Shown one piece after another: positions 45,259 to 52,597 of a DNA stretch of 64,000 bases. The notes under the pieces are model-generated. The model was not told the DNA's origin. It saw only the letters and a program-made list of their open reading frames with translations, and made no database searches. The position numbers and the translations under genes were made by a program. The stretch covers positions 1 through 64,000 of the forward strand of contig JALEGX010000009.1 of NCBI GenBank assembly GCA_022763485.1, given 5' to 3'. The stretch's first letter is position 1. Each line of letters begins with the position of its first letter. This DNA is from Paracoccaceae bacterium. GTDB taxonomy: Bacteria > Pseudomonadota > Alphaproteobacteria > Rhodobacterales > Rhodobacteraceae.

Positions 45259-46390
45259 GAGCAGGCGGATTTGGGTCTCTTGGATGATCACGGTCTTTGT
45301 GGGCGTTGTGGCCTGGCTGGGAGCGTCCGGTGCCAGGGCGCATGAAGTCACCCCGACCATTGCCGAATTGCGGGTCGAGGGCAACATGCTGCTGCTGGAC
45401 CTGCGGTTGAACGCCGAAGCCTTTGTGGCGGGCGTCAACCTGGATGGGGTGTCGGATACCAATGATACGCCGCAGTCGGCCGACTATGACGAACTGCGCG
45501 ACCTGAGCCCGGCAGAGCTGGAACCGATGCTGCGTGGTTTTGCCGAAGATTGGGCGCAGTCGCTGACAGTTGCAGCGCCCGATCCGCTGGATCTGTCGGT
45601 GGCGTCGGTTGAGGTGGGCGCGCTTGGCAACACCGAGCTTTCGCGCGCGTCACATGTCCGGTTGTCTGCGCCGCTGCCCGAGGGCGCACGGGTGCTGAGC
45701 CTCAGCTGGCCCGCGGGGTCCGGCGGCATGGTGCTGCGGCAGATGGGGGTAGAGGATCCCTATACCGGTTTCCTGCAAGGCGGTGAGACCAGCCAGCCCA
45801 TTCCGCTGTCGGGTGGAGCGAATGTGTCTCCGCAGCAGGCTTTCATGGATTACATCCCGGTAGGCTTCACCCATATCCTGCCGCTTGGGGCCGATCATAT
45901 CCTGTTTGTTCTGGGGCTCTTTTTCCTGAGCGCGCGATTGGGGCCGCTGCTGTGGCAGGTCAGCGCCTTTACGCTGGCGCATACGATCACTCTGGCGCTT
46001 GGCGCTCTGGGCTGGGTCCAGATCCCCGCGCATATCGTGGAGCCGCTGATCGCCGCCTCCATCGTCTATGTCGCGGTGGAAAACGTCTTTGCCCGGCGCC
46101 TGCACCGCTGGCGCACGGTGGTGATTTTCGGCTTCGGCCTGTTGCACGGGCTTGGCTTTGCTTCCGTGCTGGGCGAATTCGGCCTGCCGCCCGGTCAGTT
46201 CGTCGCCGCGCTGCTGGGCTTCAACGTGGGGGTTGAGCTGGGACAGTTGGCGGTCATTGCTGCCGCCTTTGCGCTGGTGGGGGTCTGGTTCCGCAATCAC
46301 CCGAAGTATCGCGGGCGCGTGGCCATTCCGGCCTCGATCACCATTGCGCTGATCGGGGCCTATTGGTTCGTCGAACGGGTGTTCTTCTGA
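45257..46390 (+). CDS. HupE/UreJ-type membrane protein
   Basis: The 377-residue protein has a signal peptide (MSRRIWVSWMITVFVGVVAW, cleavage likely after ARA), a periplasmic domain starting HEVTPTIAELRVEG, and a C-terminal block of six or so helices with conserved polar residues: GFTHILPLGADHILFVLGLFFL, FTLAHTITLALGAL and FGLLHGLGFASVLGEFGLP. This is the HupE/UreJ_2 family, relatives of nickel permeases. ATG 45257 was chosen for its basic signal-peptide start; upstream in-frame starts at 45239 and 45206 would lie in the opposing gene. Convergent with the ThiE-like gene. Confidence 0.82.
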   Translation: MSRRIWVSWMITVFVGVVAWLGASGARAHEVTPTIAELRVEGNMLLLDLRLNAEAFVAGVNLDGVSDTNDTPQSADYDELRDLSPAELEPMLRGFAEDWAQSLTVAAPDPLDLSVASVEVGALGNTELSRASHVRLSAPLPEGARVLSLSWPAGSGGMVLRQMGVEDPYTGFLQGGETSQPIPLSGGANVSPQQAFMDYIPVGFTHILPLGADHILFVLGLFFLSARLGPLLWQVSAFTLAHTITLALGALGWVQIPAHIVEPLIAASIVYVAVENVFARRLHRWRTVVIFGFGLLHGLGFASVLGEFGLPPGQFVAALLGFNVGVELGQLAVIAAAFALVGVWFRNHPKYRGRVAIPASITIALIGAYWFVERVFF

Positions 46391-46411
46391 TCCCGGACGG
46401 ATCAGACCGGA

Positions 46412-47044
46412 TCAGCCCATTGCCGCGATCAGACGTTTCAGCGCGGCGGCGGGATCTTCTTCGCGCCAGATTTCATCCCCGATGCCGAAGAAATCGGTGT
46501 AGGGCGCAAAGCTGCGGACCAGCTCTTCGTTCAACCCGCCTTCGGCCACAATCGGAACCTCGATCATCTCCGACCACCATTGGAACAGGTCCAGTTCCGC
46601 CTGCTGGCCATCGCCCAGACCGGACAGTCCGACGGGGCCGAAGCTGACATAGTCGACACCGGCCTCACCTGCGACCAGACCATCATGGCGGGACGCGCCA
46701 CAGAAGCTGCCGACAATGGCGTCGGGTCCCAGCGCCTTGCGGGCGGTGCGCACGGATTTGGCGCTGTCGCTCAGATGCACGCCATCCATGCCCAGCCGTT
46801 CGGCCAGGATCTGGTGATCGCTGACCACCACCGCCACGTCGCGAGCGTGACAGACTTCGCGCAGCGCGTCGCCCGCGCGGCTCAGCGTGTCCTCATCGCG
46901 GCTGGCCATGTCCAGACGCACACAGGCGATCTCGGTTTCGTCCAGAACGCGGCCCAGTTGATCGGGAAAACGGCTCAGTTCGAAGCTCGGAGGGGTGATC
47001 AGGTAGATCTGTGGCTGCTCGGGGCTTTGATCTGCGCTGGCCAT
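46412..47044 (-). CDS. Thiamine phosphate synthase-like protein
   Basis: The 210-residue TIM-barrel protein resembles ThiE/TenI: YLITPPSFELSRFPDQL at the N-terminus, ACVRLDMASRDED, DGVHLSDSAKSVRTARKALG, IVGSFCGASRHDGLVAGEAGVDYVSFGPV and VPIVAEGGLNEE. ThiE joins HMP-PP and thiazole phosphate, but this subgroup lacks part of the phosphate-binding pattern (for example the usual IGxSxH is replaced by VGSFCGASRHDG), so it may be a divergent thiamine phosphate synthase without confirmed activity. ATG 47044 follows GGAGCGG. No other thi gene is adjacent. Confidence 0.75.
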   Translation of the reverse strand: MASADQSPEQPQIYLITPPSFELSRFPDQLGRVLDETEIACVRLDMASRDEDTLSRAGDALREVCHARDVAVVVSDHQILAERLGMDGVHLSDSAKSVRTARKALGPDAIVGSFCGASRHDGLVAGEAGVDYVSFGPVGLSGLGDGQQAELDLFQWWSEMIEVPIVAEGGLNEELVRSFAPYTDFFGIGDEIWREEDPAAALKRLIAAMG

Positions 47045-47210
47045 GGTGTCCGCTCCTTGTTCTTGCGTGTTGCACGGTGTTTAGCGAAAACCGTCGCCGG
47101 TGCAAGATTCCAGATGCCTCAACGCGATGTTTTCCCGGCGTCCGGTGCGCCTGATCTTGCCCCGCGCGCGTGGGGGCTTTAGAGCAGGCCCGACTTGAAT
47201 GGAGAAAGCG

Positions 47211-47954
47211 ATGCCCAGCGAAACCCCGCAACCCGCCTTTGTTCTGGTGCGCCCCCAGATGGGCGAAAACATCGGGGCGGCGGCGCGCGCCATGTGGAAC
47301 TTCGGACTGGACCGGATGCGGATTGTCGGCCCGCGGGACGGCTGGCCCAATCCCAAGGCGGTTGCCATGTCTTCTGGCGCCGGGCGTCTGCTGGATGAGG
47401 CGCAGCTGTTTGACGATCTGGAAGGCGCCCTGGGCGACCGGACATTCGTCTTTGCCACCACCGCCCGCCCGCGGGAAATGACCAAGCCGGTCTACAGTCC
47501 CGAAGCCGCGATGCAGCTGGCGGCACAGAAGGTGGCTGCAGGTGAACAGGTGGCGGTTCTGTTCGGACCTGAGCGTGCGGGACTGGAAAACGAAGACATC
47601 GCCAAGGCCAATGCCATCATCACCGTGCCGGTGAACCCGCTCTATGCCTCGCTCAATCTGGGCCAATGCGTGCTGCTGACCGCCTATGAGTGGATGCGCC
47701 AGACCGGCGATGTGGTGCATGAGGCCACCGAGCTGGGCAAGGGCGACTGGGCCACCGGGATCGAGGTGGAAAAGCTGGTCGATCACTATGAGCAGCGGCT
47801 TGACGAGGCGGGGTTCTTCTATCCGCCCGAAAAGGCCGACGGGATGAAGATGAACCTGCGCAATCTGTGGTCGCGCATGCGCCTGACGCGGGCCGATGTG
47901 CAGATGATGCACGGGATCATGCGGCAGATGGTCCGGTGGAAGGAAAAAGGCTGA
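47211..47954 (+). CDS. RNA methyltransferase of the TrmJ/SpoU family
   Basis: The 247-residue SPOUT enzyme 2'-O-methylates RNA, probably tRNA position 32 by analogy with TrmJ. The three SpoU motifs are visible: ENIGAAARAMWNFG (motif 1), VAVLFGPERAGLENEDI (motif 2) and NPLYASLNLGQCVLLTAYE (motif 3). An additional C-terminal helical region includes MHGIMRQMVRW. ATG 47211 is preceded by GGAG at the proper distance; ATG 47199 would overlap that site. ctaA follows 64 bp downstream. Confidence 0.9.
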   Translation: MPSETPQPAFVLVRPQMGENIGAAARAMWNFGLDRMRIVGPRDGWPNPKAVAMSSGAGRLLDEAQLFDDLEGALGDRTFVFATTARPREMTKPVYSPEAAMQLAAQKVAAGEQVAVLFGPERAGLENEDIAKANAIITVPVNPLYASLNLGQCVLLTAYEWMRQTGDVVHEATELGKGDWATGIEVEKLVDHYEQRLDEAGFFYPPEKADGMKMNLRNLWSRMRLTRADVQMMHGIMRQMVRWKEKG

Positions 47955-48018
47955 TCCCCGGCTCTGGACGGGACCGGGTACGCGCCCTAGCTTGGCGCAG
48001 GATCGTAGAGGAGCGAGC

Positions 48019-49164
48019 ATGAGCAAGCGCAGCATTTTCGAAGAGGTCGACGGAGAGAAAACCGGCGCCCCCGCCGTGCAACCGGGTCTGATTGATCGGG
48101 GCAGGGGCGGAGCACGTCGCGGGATCCGGGCCTGGCTGATGGTCCTGTTTGCACTTGTGGTGGCAATGATCGTCGTGGGCGGGCTGACGCGCCTGACCGA
48201 CAGCGGCCTGTCGATCACCGAATGGCGCCCGATCACCGGGGCCATCCCGCCGATGAATGAAGCGGACTGGCAATCCGAGTTCGAGAAGTACAAGCAGATC
48301 GACCAGTGGCAGCTGGAAAACCAGTGGATGGAGCTGTCGGACTTCAAAGTCATCTACTGGTGGGAATGGGGCCATCGCCAGCTGGGCCGCTTCATCGGGC
48401 TGGTCTGGGCGATTGGCTTCTTCGGCTTCCTGCTGGCGCGCAAGATCCCCACGGGATGGGCACCGCGTCTGTTGGTGCCTGGCGTGCTGGGCGGTGTGCA
48501 GGGGGCCATTGGCTGGTGGATGGTGGCCTCGGGCGTGACCCAGGGCGAAGGCATGGTCGCGGTGGCCTCCTACCGGCTGGCGACGCATCTGGGACTGGCC
48601 TTTGTGATCCTGGGGGTTCTGGCCTGGCTGATCCTGCAAATGGGCCGATCCGAACGTGACCTGATGCAGGCGCGTCGGGCGAAGGAAACAAAGATCTTTG
48701 GTCTGTCCACCGGTTTGCTGCACTTTGCATTCCTGCAAATCCTGCTGGGCGCGCTTGTGGCGGGCATCGACGCGGGCCGTACCTTCACCGACTGGCCGCT
48801 GATGGGCGGGAACCTCTTCCCCGAGGACGCTTTCTATATCGAGCCGATGTGGCGCAACTTCTTTGAAAATCCCGGTCTGGTGCAATTCGTACACCGGATC
48901 TGCGGCTATCTGCTGCTGGCCTTCGGCATCGTGGTCTGGCTGCGCGGACGCGCCTCGGCCCATGCCCAGACGCGCTTTGCCTTCAACGCGATGTTTGCCG
49001 CGCTGCTGTTGCAGATGGTTCTGGGCATTGTGACCGTGCTGTATGTGGCGCCGCTGGAGCTGGCAATTCTGCACCAGCTGATGGCCGTTCTGGTCTGGAG
49101 CCTGATCCTGCGGGCCCGGTTCCTGGCGGGCTATCCCATTGCAACCTCGATCAAAGGGGCCTGA
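48019..49164 (+). CDS. ctaA: Heme A synthase CtaA (type 2)
   Basis: The 381-residue, eight-helix inner-membrane enzyme oxidises heme O to heme A for cytochrome aa3 oxidase. Pro-like signatures include VVGGLTRLTDSGLSITEW, YWWEWGHRQLGR with a heme-ligand histidine, ASYRLATHLGLAF, LLGALVAGIDAGRTFTDWPLM and the later FVHRICGYL and LAILHQLMA histidines. ATG 48019 follows GAGGAG. The M32 peptidase gene begins 3 bp after its stop. Confidence 0.94.
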   Translation: MSKRSIFEEVDGEKTGAPAVQPGLIDRGRGGARRGIRAWLMVLFALVVAMIVVGGLTRLTDSGLSITEWRPITGAIPPMNEADWQSEFEKYKQIDQWQLENQWMELSDFKVIYWWEWGHRQLGRFIGLVWAIGFFGFLLARKIPTGWAPRLLVPGVLGGVQGAIGWWMVASGVTQGEGMVAVASYRLATHLGLAFVILGVLAWLILQMGRSERDLMQARRAKETKIFGLSTGLLHFAFLQILLGALVAGIDAGRTFTDWPLMGGNLFPEDAFYIEPMWRNFFENPGLVQFVHRICGYLLLAFGIVVWLRGRASAHAQTRFAFNAMFAALLLQMVLGIVTVLYVAPLELAILHQLMAVLVWSLILRARFLAGYPIATSIKGA

Positions 49165-49167
49165 GAC

Positions 49168-50637
49168 ATGACCGCCTACCAGGAATTGATGGCTTTTCAG
49201 CGTGACACCGAAGCCTTGGGCCAGATCGCGGGCCGCTTGGGCTGGGATCAGGAGACTGTCATGCCGCGCGGGGCCGCGTCGCAGCGGGGCGAGGAGATGG
49301 CCGCCATTGAAGCGGTGCTGCATGCCCGCCGCTGTGACCCCAAGATCGCCGAGTGGTTGGACACGGCCGAAGCATCGGATGAGGCCGCCGCCGCGCAGCT
49401 GCGGCTGATCCGCCGCTCTTATGAGCGCGCGGTGCGCGTCCCCGGTGACTTGTCGCGCCGCATCGCGCAGGTGACATCAGAGGCGCAGGGCAAATGGGCC
49501 GCCGCCCGCGCCGATCAGGACGTCGCCGCCTTCCTGCCGGTGCTGCAGGAAGTCGTTGCCCTGAAGCGCGAGGAAGGTCAGGCGCTGGCACAGGGCGGCA
49601 ACGTCTATGATGCCATGCTGGACGACTATGAACCCGGTATCACCGGGGCCGAGATTGCCGCGATCTTTGACGCCATGCGCCCGCGTCTGGTGGATCTGCG
49701 CGCTGCGGTGCTGGACCGTCCGGGGCCGACTGCGCTGCAAGGCGACTTCGACGAAACGCTGCAGATGCAGCTGACCACGGAGCTGGCGCAGGCCTTCGGC
49801 TATGACCTGTCGCATGGGCGGGTGGACAAGGCGGTGCATCCCTTCAGCTCGGGCTCGGGCAATGATGTGCGGATCACAACGCGCACCAGCCTGTCCGATC
49901 CGTTCAACTGCTTCTATTCCACCATTCACGAGGTGGGACATGGAGCTTATGAGCAGAACATCGACAAGGCCTATCTGCTGACACCGGTCGGGCGGGGCGC
50001 GTCGATGGGGGTGCATGAAAGCCAGAGCCGGATCTACGAAAACCAGCTGGGCCGGGGCCGCGCATTCACCGGCTGGCTGTTTGGCCGCATGACCGATACC
50101 TTCGGACGGTTCGGCATCGACACCGCCGACCAGTTCTATGCCGCCGTCAATGCGGTGAAGAACGGCTATATTCGGACCGAGGCCGATGAGCTGCAATACA
50201 ACCTGCACATCATGCTGCGCTTTGATCTGGAGCGGGCGCTGATGTCGGGGGACCTGCAGGTTGCGGATCTGGAAGCGGCCTGGAATGACCGCTTTGCCGC
50301 CGACTTCGGCTATGCGGTGGACAAGCCGTCCAACGGCTGTTTGCAGGATGTGCATTGGTCCGTCGGCCTGTTTGGCTATTTCCCCACCTATTCGCTGGGC
50401 AATGTCTATGCCGGGTGCCTGTTTGAGGCGCTCAAGGCGGATCTGCCGGATCTGGATGCACAGCTGGGGGCAGGGGACACGGCACCCGCTACCGGCTGGC
50501 TGAAAGACAAGCTGCAGCAGCACGGCAGCCTGCGCACCCCGCGTGAGACCATTGCGCTGGCCTCTGGTATGGAACCGGGGCCGGAGCCGCTGCTGAACTA
50601 TCTGGAAGCCAAGTTCCGCGGCATTTACGATTTGTAA
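49168..50637 (+). CDS. M32 family metallocarboxypeptidase
   Basis: The 489-residue zinc peptidase of the Taq carboxypeptidase family removes C-terminal residues from peptides. The HExxH zinc motif is in STIHEVGHGAYEQN (near residues 250-263), the third-ligand region is MGVHESQSRIYENQLGR, and HPFSSGSGNDVRITTR and the C-terminal YFPTYSLGNVYAG are family-typical. There is no signal peptide, so it is cytoplasmic. It begins 3 bp after ctaA, which suggests co-transcription without an obvious functional link. Confidence 0.93.
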   Translation: MTAYQELMAFQRDTEALGQIAGRLGWDQETVMPRGAASQRGEEMAAIEAVLHARRCDPKIAEWLDTAEASDEAAAAQLRLIRRSYERAVRVPGDLSRRIAQVTSEAQGKWAAARADQDVAAFLPVLQEVVALKREEGQALAQGGNVYDAMLDDYEPGITGAEIAAIFDAMRPRLVDLRAAVLDRPGPTALQGDFDETLQMQLTTELAQAFGYDLSHGRVDKAVHPFSSGSGNDVRITTRTSLSDPFNCFYSTIHEVGHGAYEQNIDKAYLLTPVGRGASMGVHESQSRIYENQLGRGRAFTGWLFGRMTDTFGRFGIDTADQFYAAVNAVKNGYIRTEADELQYNLHIMLRFDLERALMSGDLQVADLEAAWNDRFAADFGYAVDKPSNGCLQDVHWSVGLFGYFPTYSLGNVYAGCLFEALKADLPDLDAQLGAGDTAPATGWLKDKLQQHGSLRTPRETIALASGMEPGPEPLLNYLEAKFRGIYDL

Positions 50638-50744
50638 ACCCGCATGACGGGATGTGGGGAAAGCGCCCAAGCACCGTCAAACTTGTGCCTGATTTCGCCC
50701 CTAGGCTGACCTGGAGTTTAATTTAGGTCTGCTTGGGGGTTGGT

Positions 50745-51977
50745 ATGTATCAGCACAGTCACCCTTTTGAACATGGCGAAGAATCCGCCGTTTCTGTTAA
50801 CCAAATCCACGTGATCGACACCCGTGAAGGGTTCGAGGACGTGCGCGACGCCTATGAGGCGCTGCACCATCGTGATCCCGACTCTGGTGTCTTCATGTCC
50901 TGGGGGTGGCTGGTCCGCATCTTCGATGACATGCCTGGGGACTGGTGCGTTCTGGCCGTTGAGGACACGCGCGTGCCCGAAGGGTTTTCCGCTTTCCTGC
51001 CGCTGCATCGTTCGCTGCACTGGAGCAAGACCGGCCAGGGCTTTCAGACCCGCTATACCGCCGCGGGGCGGCTGGGTCTGAGCGACTATATCGGTTTTGT
51101 CTGCGCCCCCGAACATGAGGTTGAGGCGCTGGAAACGCTGGGTGATTTCGTTGCCGGTGCCCCCTGGGCGCGGTTCACCCTGCGCTATGAACCCACGGGC
51201 CGCCGGTCCGAGATTTTTGCCAGCCGTTTCCAGGAGGACAGCGTCCTTGTGGAATGGTCTGACCATCGGATCAATGACGGGGCAACCAATCAGATGGTCT
51301 GCCCGGTGTTGGACCTGTCCGACAGTTACGAGGATTACCTGTCCACCCTGCGGCCCCGGGCGCGCAAGAACCTGCGCCGCGCGGAGCGATCTCTGGAGGA
51401 GATGGACGGTTGTGACTTCCGGGTCTCGACCGCGGCGACGCTGGAACAGGATTGCGACGCGCTGATCGCGTTGTGGGAGATGAAATGGGCGGATCAGAAA
51501 TCCGAGGCCCGGCTGACCGACCTACGGGACCGCTATGTAGCCTTCCTGAAACGCGGGCAGGAGCTGGGCCTGCTCTATGTGGTCAGCCTGTGGCAGGGCG
51601 ATCGGATGCTGGGCGCCATTGCCCATCTGGTGGATCGTGACGCCCGCCTGCTGCACAGCGTCATTGAGGGGCGGGATCCCGGTTTCCCGGATCTGGGGAT
51701 TGGCCTGCTGCTGCACCATTTCGCCATTCGCAAGGCCATTGATGCGGGCTGTACCGCCTATGACTTCGGGCATGGTGATGCCGAATACAAGTATCGGCTG
51801 GGTGCCGAAGATCAGGACGTCAGCTATCTGACGCTGGTGCGTCCGGCGCGTGAGGGCGCGCAATGGGTTGATCCGGGGATGATGTCCACCGCCCTGCGCC
51901 GGACCGAGGGCTTCCTGCGCCGCAACCGGGTGGACTTTGCCCGCGCCGCGCTGCGCCAACTTGCAGAACTCGCCTGA
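50745..51977 (+). CDS. GNAT-fold acetyltransferase (BioF2/FemAB-like)
   Basis: The 410-residue protein has two GNAT-like halves. The N-terminal part contains SGVFMSWGWLVRIFDDMPGDW; the C-terminal acetyltransferase_6-like part contains LRPRARKNLRRAERSLEE, IALWEMKWADQK, LLYVVSLWQGDRMLGAIAHL and YDFGHGDAEYKYRLG, the last seen in CelE/BioF2 proteins that act on cell-envelope or exopolysaccharide substrates. The acceptor is unknown. ATG 50745 follows GGGGG. It is convergent with the small secreted protein gene. Confidence 0.8.
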   Translation: MYQHSHPFEHGEESAVSVNQIHVIDTREGFEDVRDAYEALHHRDPDSGVFMSWGWLVRIFDDMPGDWCVLAVEDTRVPEGFSAFLPLHRSLHWSKTGQGFQTRYTAAGRLGLSDYIGFVCAPEHEVEALETLGDFVAGAPWARFTLRYEPTGRRSEIFASRFQEDSVLVEWSDHRINDGATNQMVCPVLDLSDSYEDYLSTLRPRARKNLRRAERSLEEMDGCDFRVSTAATLEQDCDALIALWEMKWADQKSEARLTDLRDRYVAFLKRGQELGLLYVVSLWQGDRMLGAIAHLVDRDARLLHSVIEGRDPGFPDLGIGLLLHHFAIRKAIDAGCTAYDFGHGDAEYKYRLGAEDQDVSYLTLVRPAREGAQWVDPGMMSTALRRTEGFLRRNRVDFARAALRQLAELA

Positions 51978-52079
51978 TACAAACGCCAGGGGCGGATTCT
52001 GCGCTCCGGCAGCGTTGACAACAGGCGATGAAAGTCGTGCGCCCGGTCACATACGGCCGGGCACCGCGTTTTCAAGGGC

Positions 52080-52439
52080 TCAGAGCGGTTTGCAATGCGT
52101 GGTAGGAACACCCTTGCCCGACACCGTCAGGCTGCCGTCTTTCTGCTGCACGATTTTCCGACCCTTGTTGGTTTGCGAATGCTCCACCTTGCCGTTCTTG
52201 AGCATCCGGTAGGAGGCCTCATAAGTCTTTCCATCCAGCGTGACGACATAAGGAAATTTCCTGCCGTTCGGGTCAGACTTCTCAAACACCCATTTCATGG
52301 TGCTTTTCTTGTAAGTGCAGGAGAAGCTCTTGCCGTTCAGCGCATCGATCAATTGCGGCCCCCTGAGCTCGGCCGCGCTGAGCATGGTCACACTCAGGCA
52401 GGCCACCAGGGTCGCGGGAAGCATGTAACGTGCGTGCAT
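52080..52439 (-). CDS. Small exported protein of unknown function
   Basis: The 119-residue product starts MHARYMLPATLVACLSVTML, a signal peptide probably cut after SAA or ELR. The mature part has a cysteine in FSCTYKK and another in THCKPL at the extreme C-terminus, likely a disulfide, and a compact basic domain (KWVFEKSDPNGRKFPYVVTLDGKTYEASYRML). I do not recognise a family. AAGGAG precedes ATG 52439. Confidence 0.75.
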   Translation of the reverse strand: MHARYMLPATLVACLSVTMLSAAELRGPQLIDALNGKSFSCTYKKSTMKWVFEKSDPNGRKFPYVVTLDGKTYEASYRMLKNGKVEHSQTNKGRKIVQQKDGSLTVSGKGVPTTHCKPL

Positions 52440-52471
52440 TGATAACTCCTTGAACAAAAAACCAGGTAACA

Positions 52472-52499
52472 GACAGGCCAAGCCTGTCACATTTTTTTT
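52472..52499 (+). terminator. Plus-strand terminator-like hairpin upstream of the small exported protein gene
   Basis: GACAGGC (52472-52478) pairs with GCCTGTC (52482-52488) and is followed by ACA and eight Ts on the plus strand. This orientation is opposite to the gene it precedes and to the RTX gene upstream of that, so it would stop plus-strand read-through from the GNAT gene or an antisense transcript. Confidence 0.5.
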
Positions 52500-52537
52500 C
52501 GCGGGTCATCCAGTTTGACCTGCCTGTCCGCCGTTGA

Positions 52538-52571
52538 CCCAGGAGCCGCCGGCAAAGCGACGGCTCCTGGG
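52538..52571 (-). terminator. Hairpin after the large RTX gene
   Basis: CCCAGGAGCCG (52538-52548) pairs with CGGCTCCTGGG (52561-52571), an 11-bp stem 27 bp beyond the RTX stop. There is no T-run on the minus strand, so it is a weak terminator candidate. Confidence 0.35.
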
Positions 52572-52597
52572 GGCTGCGAAGAGTTGGGGGCAGATCG

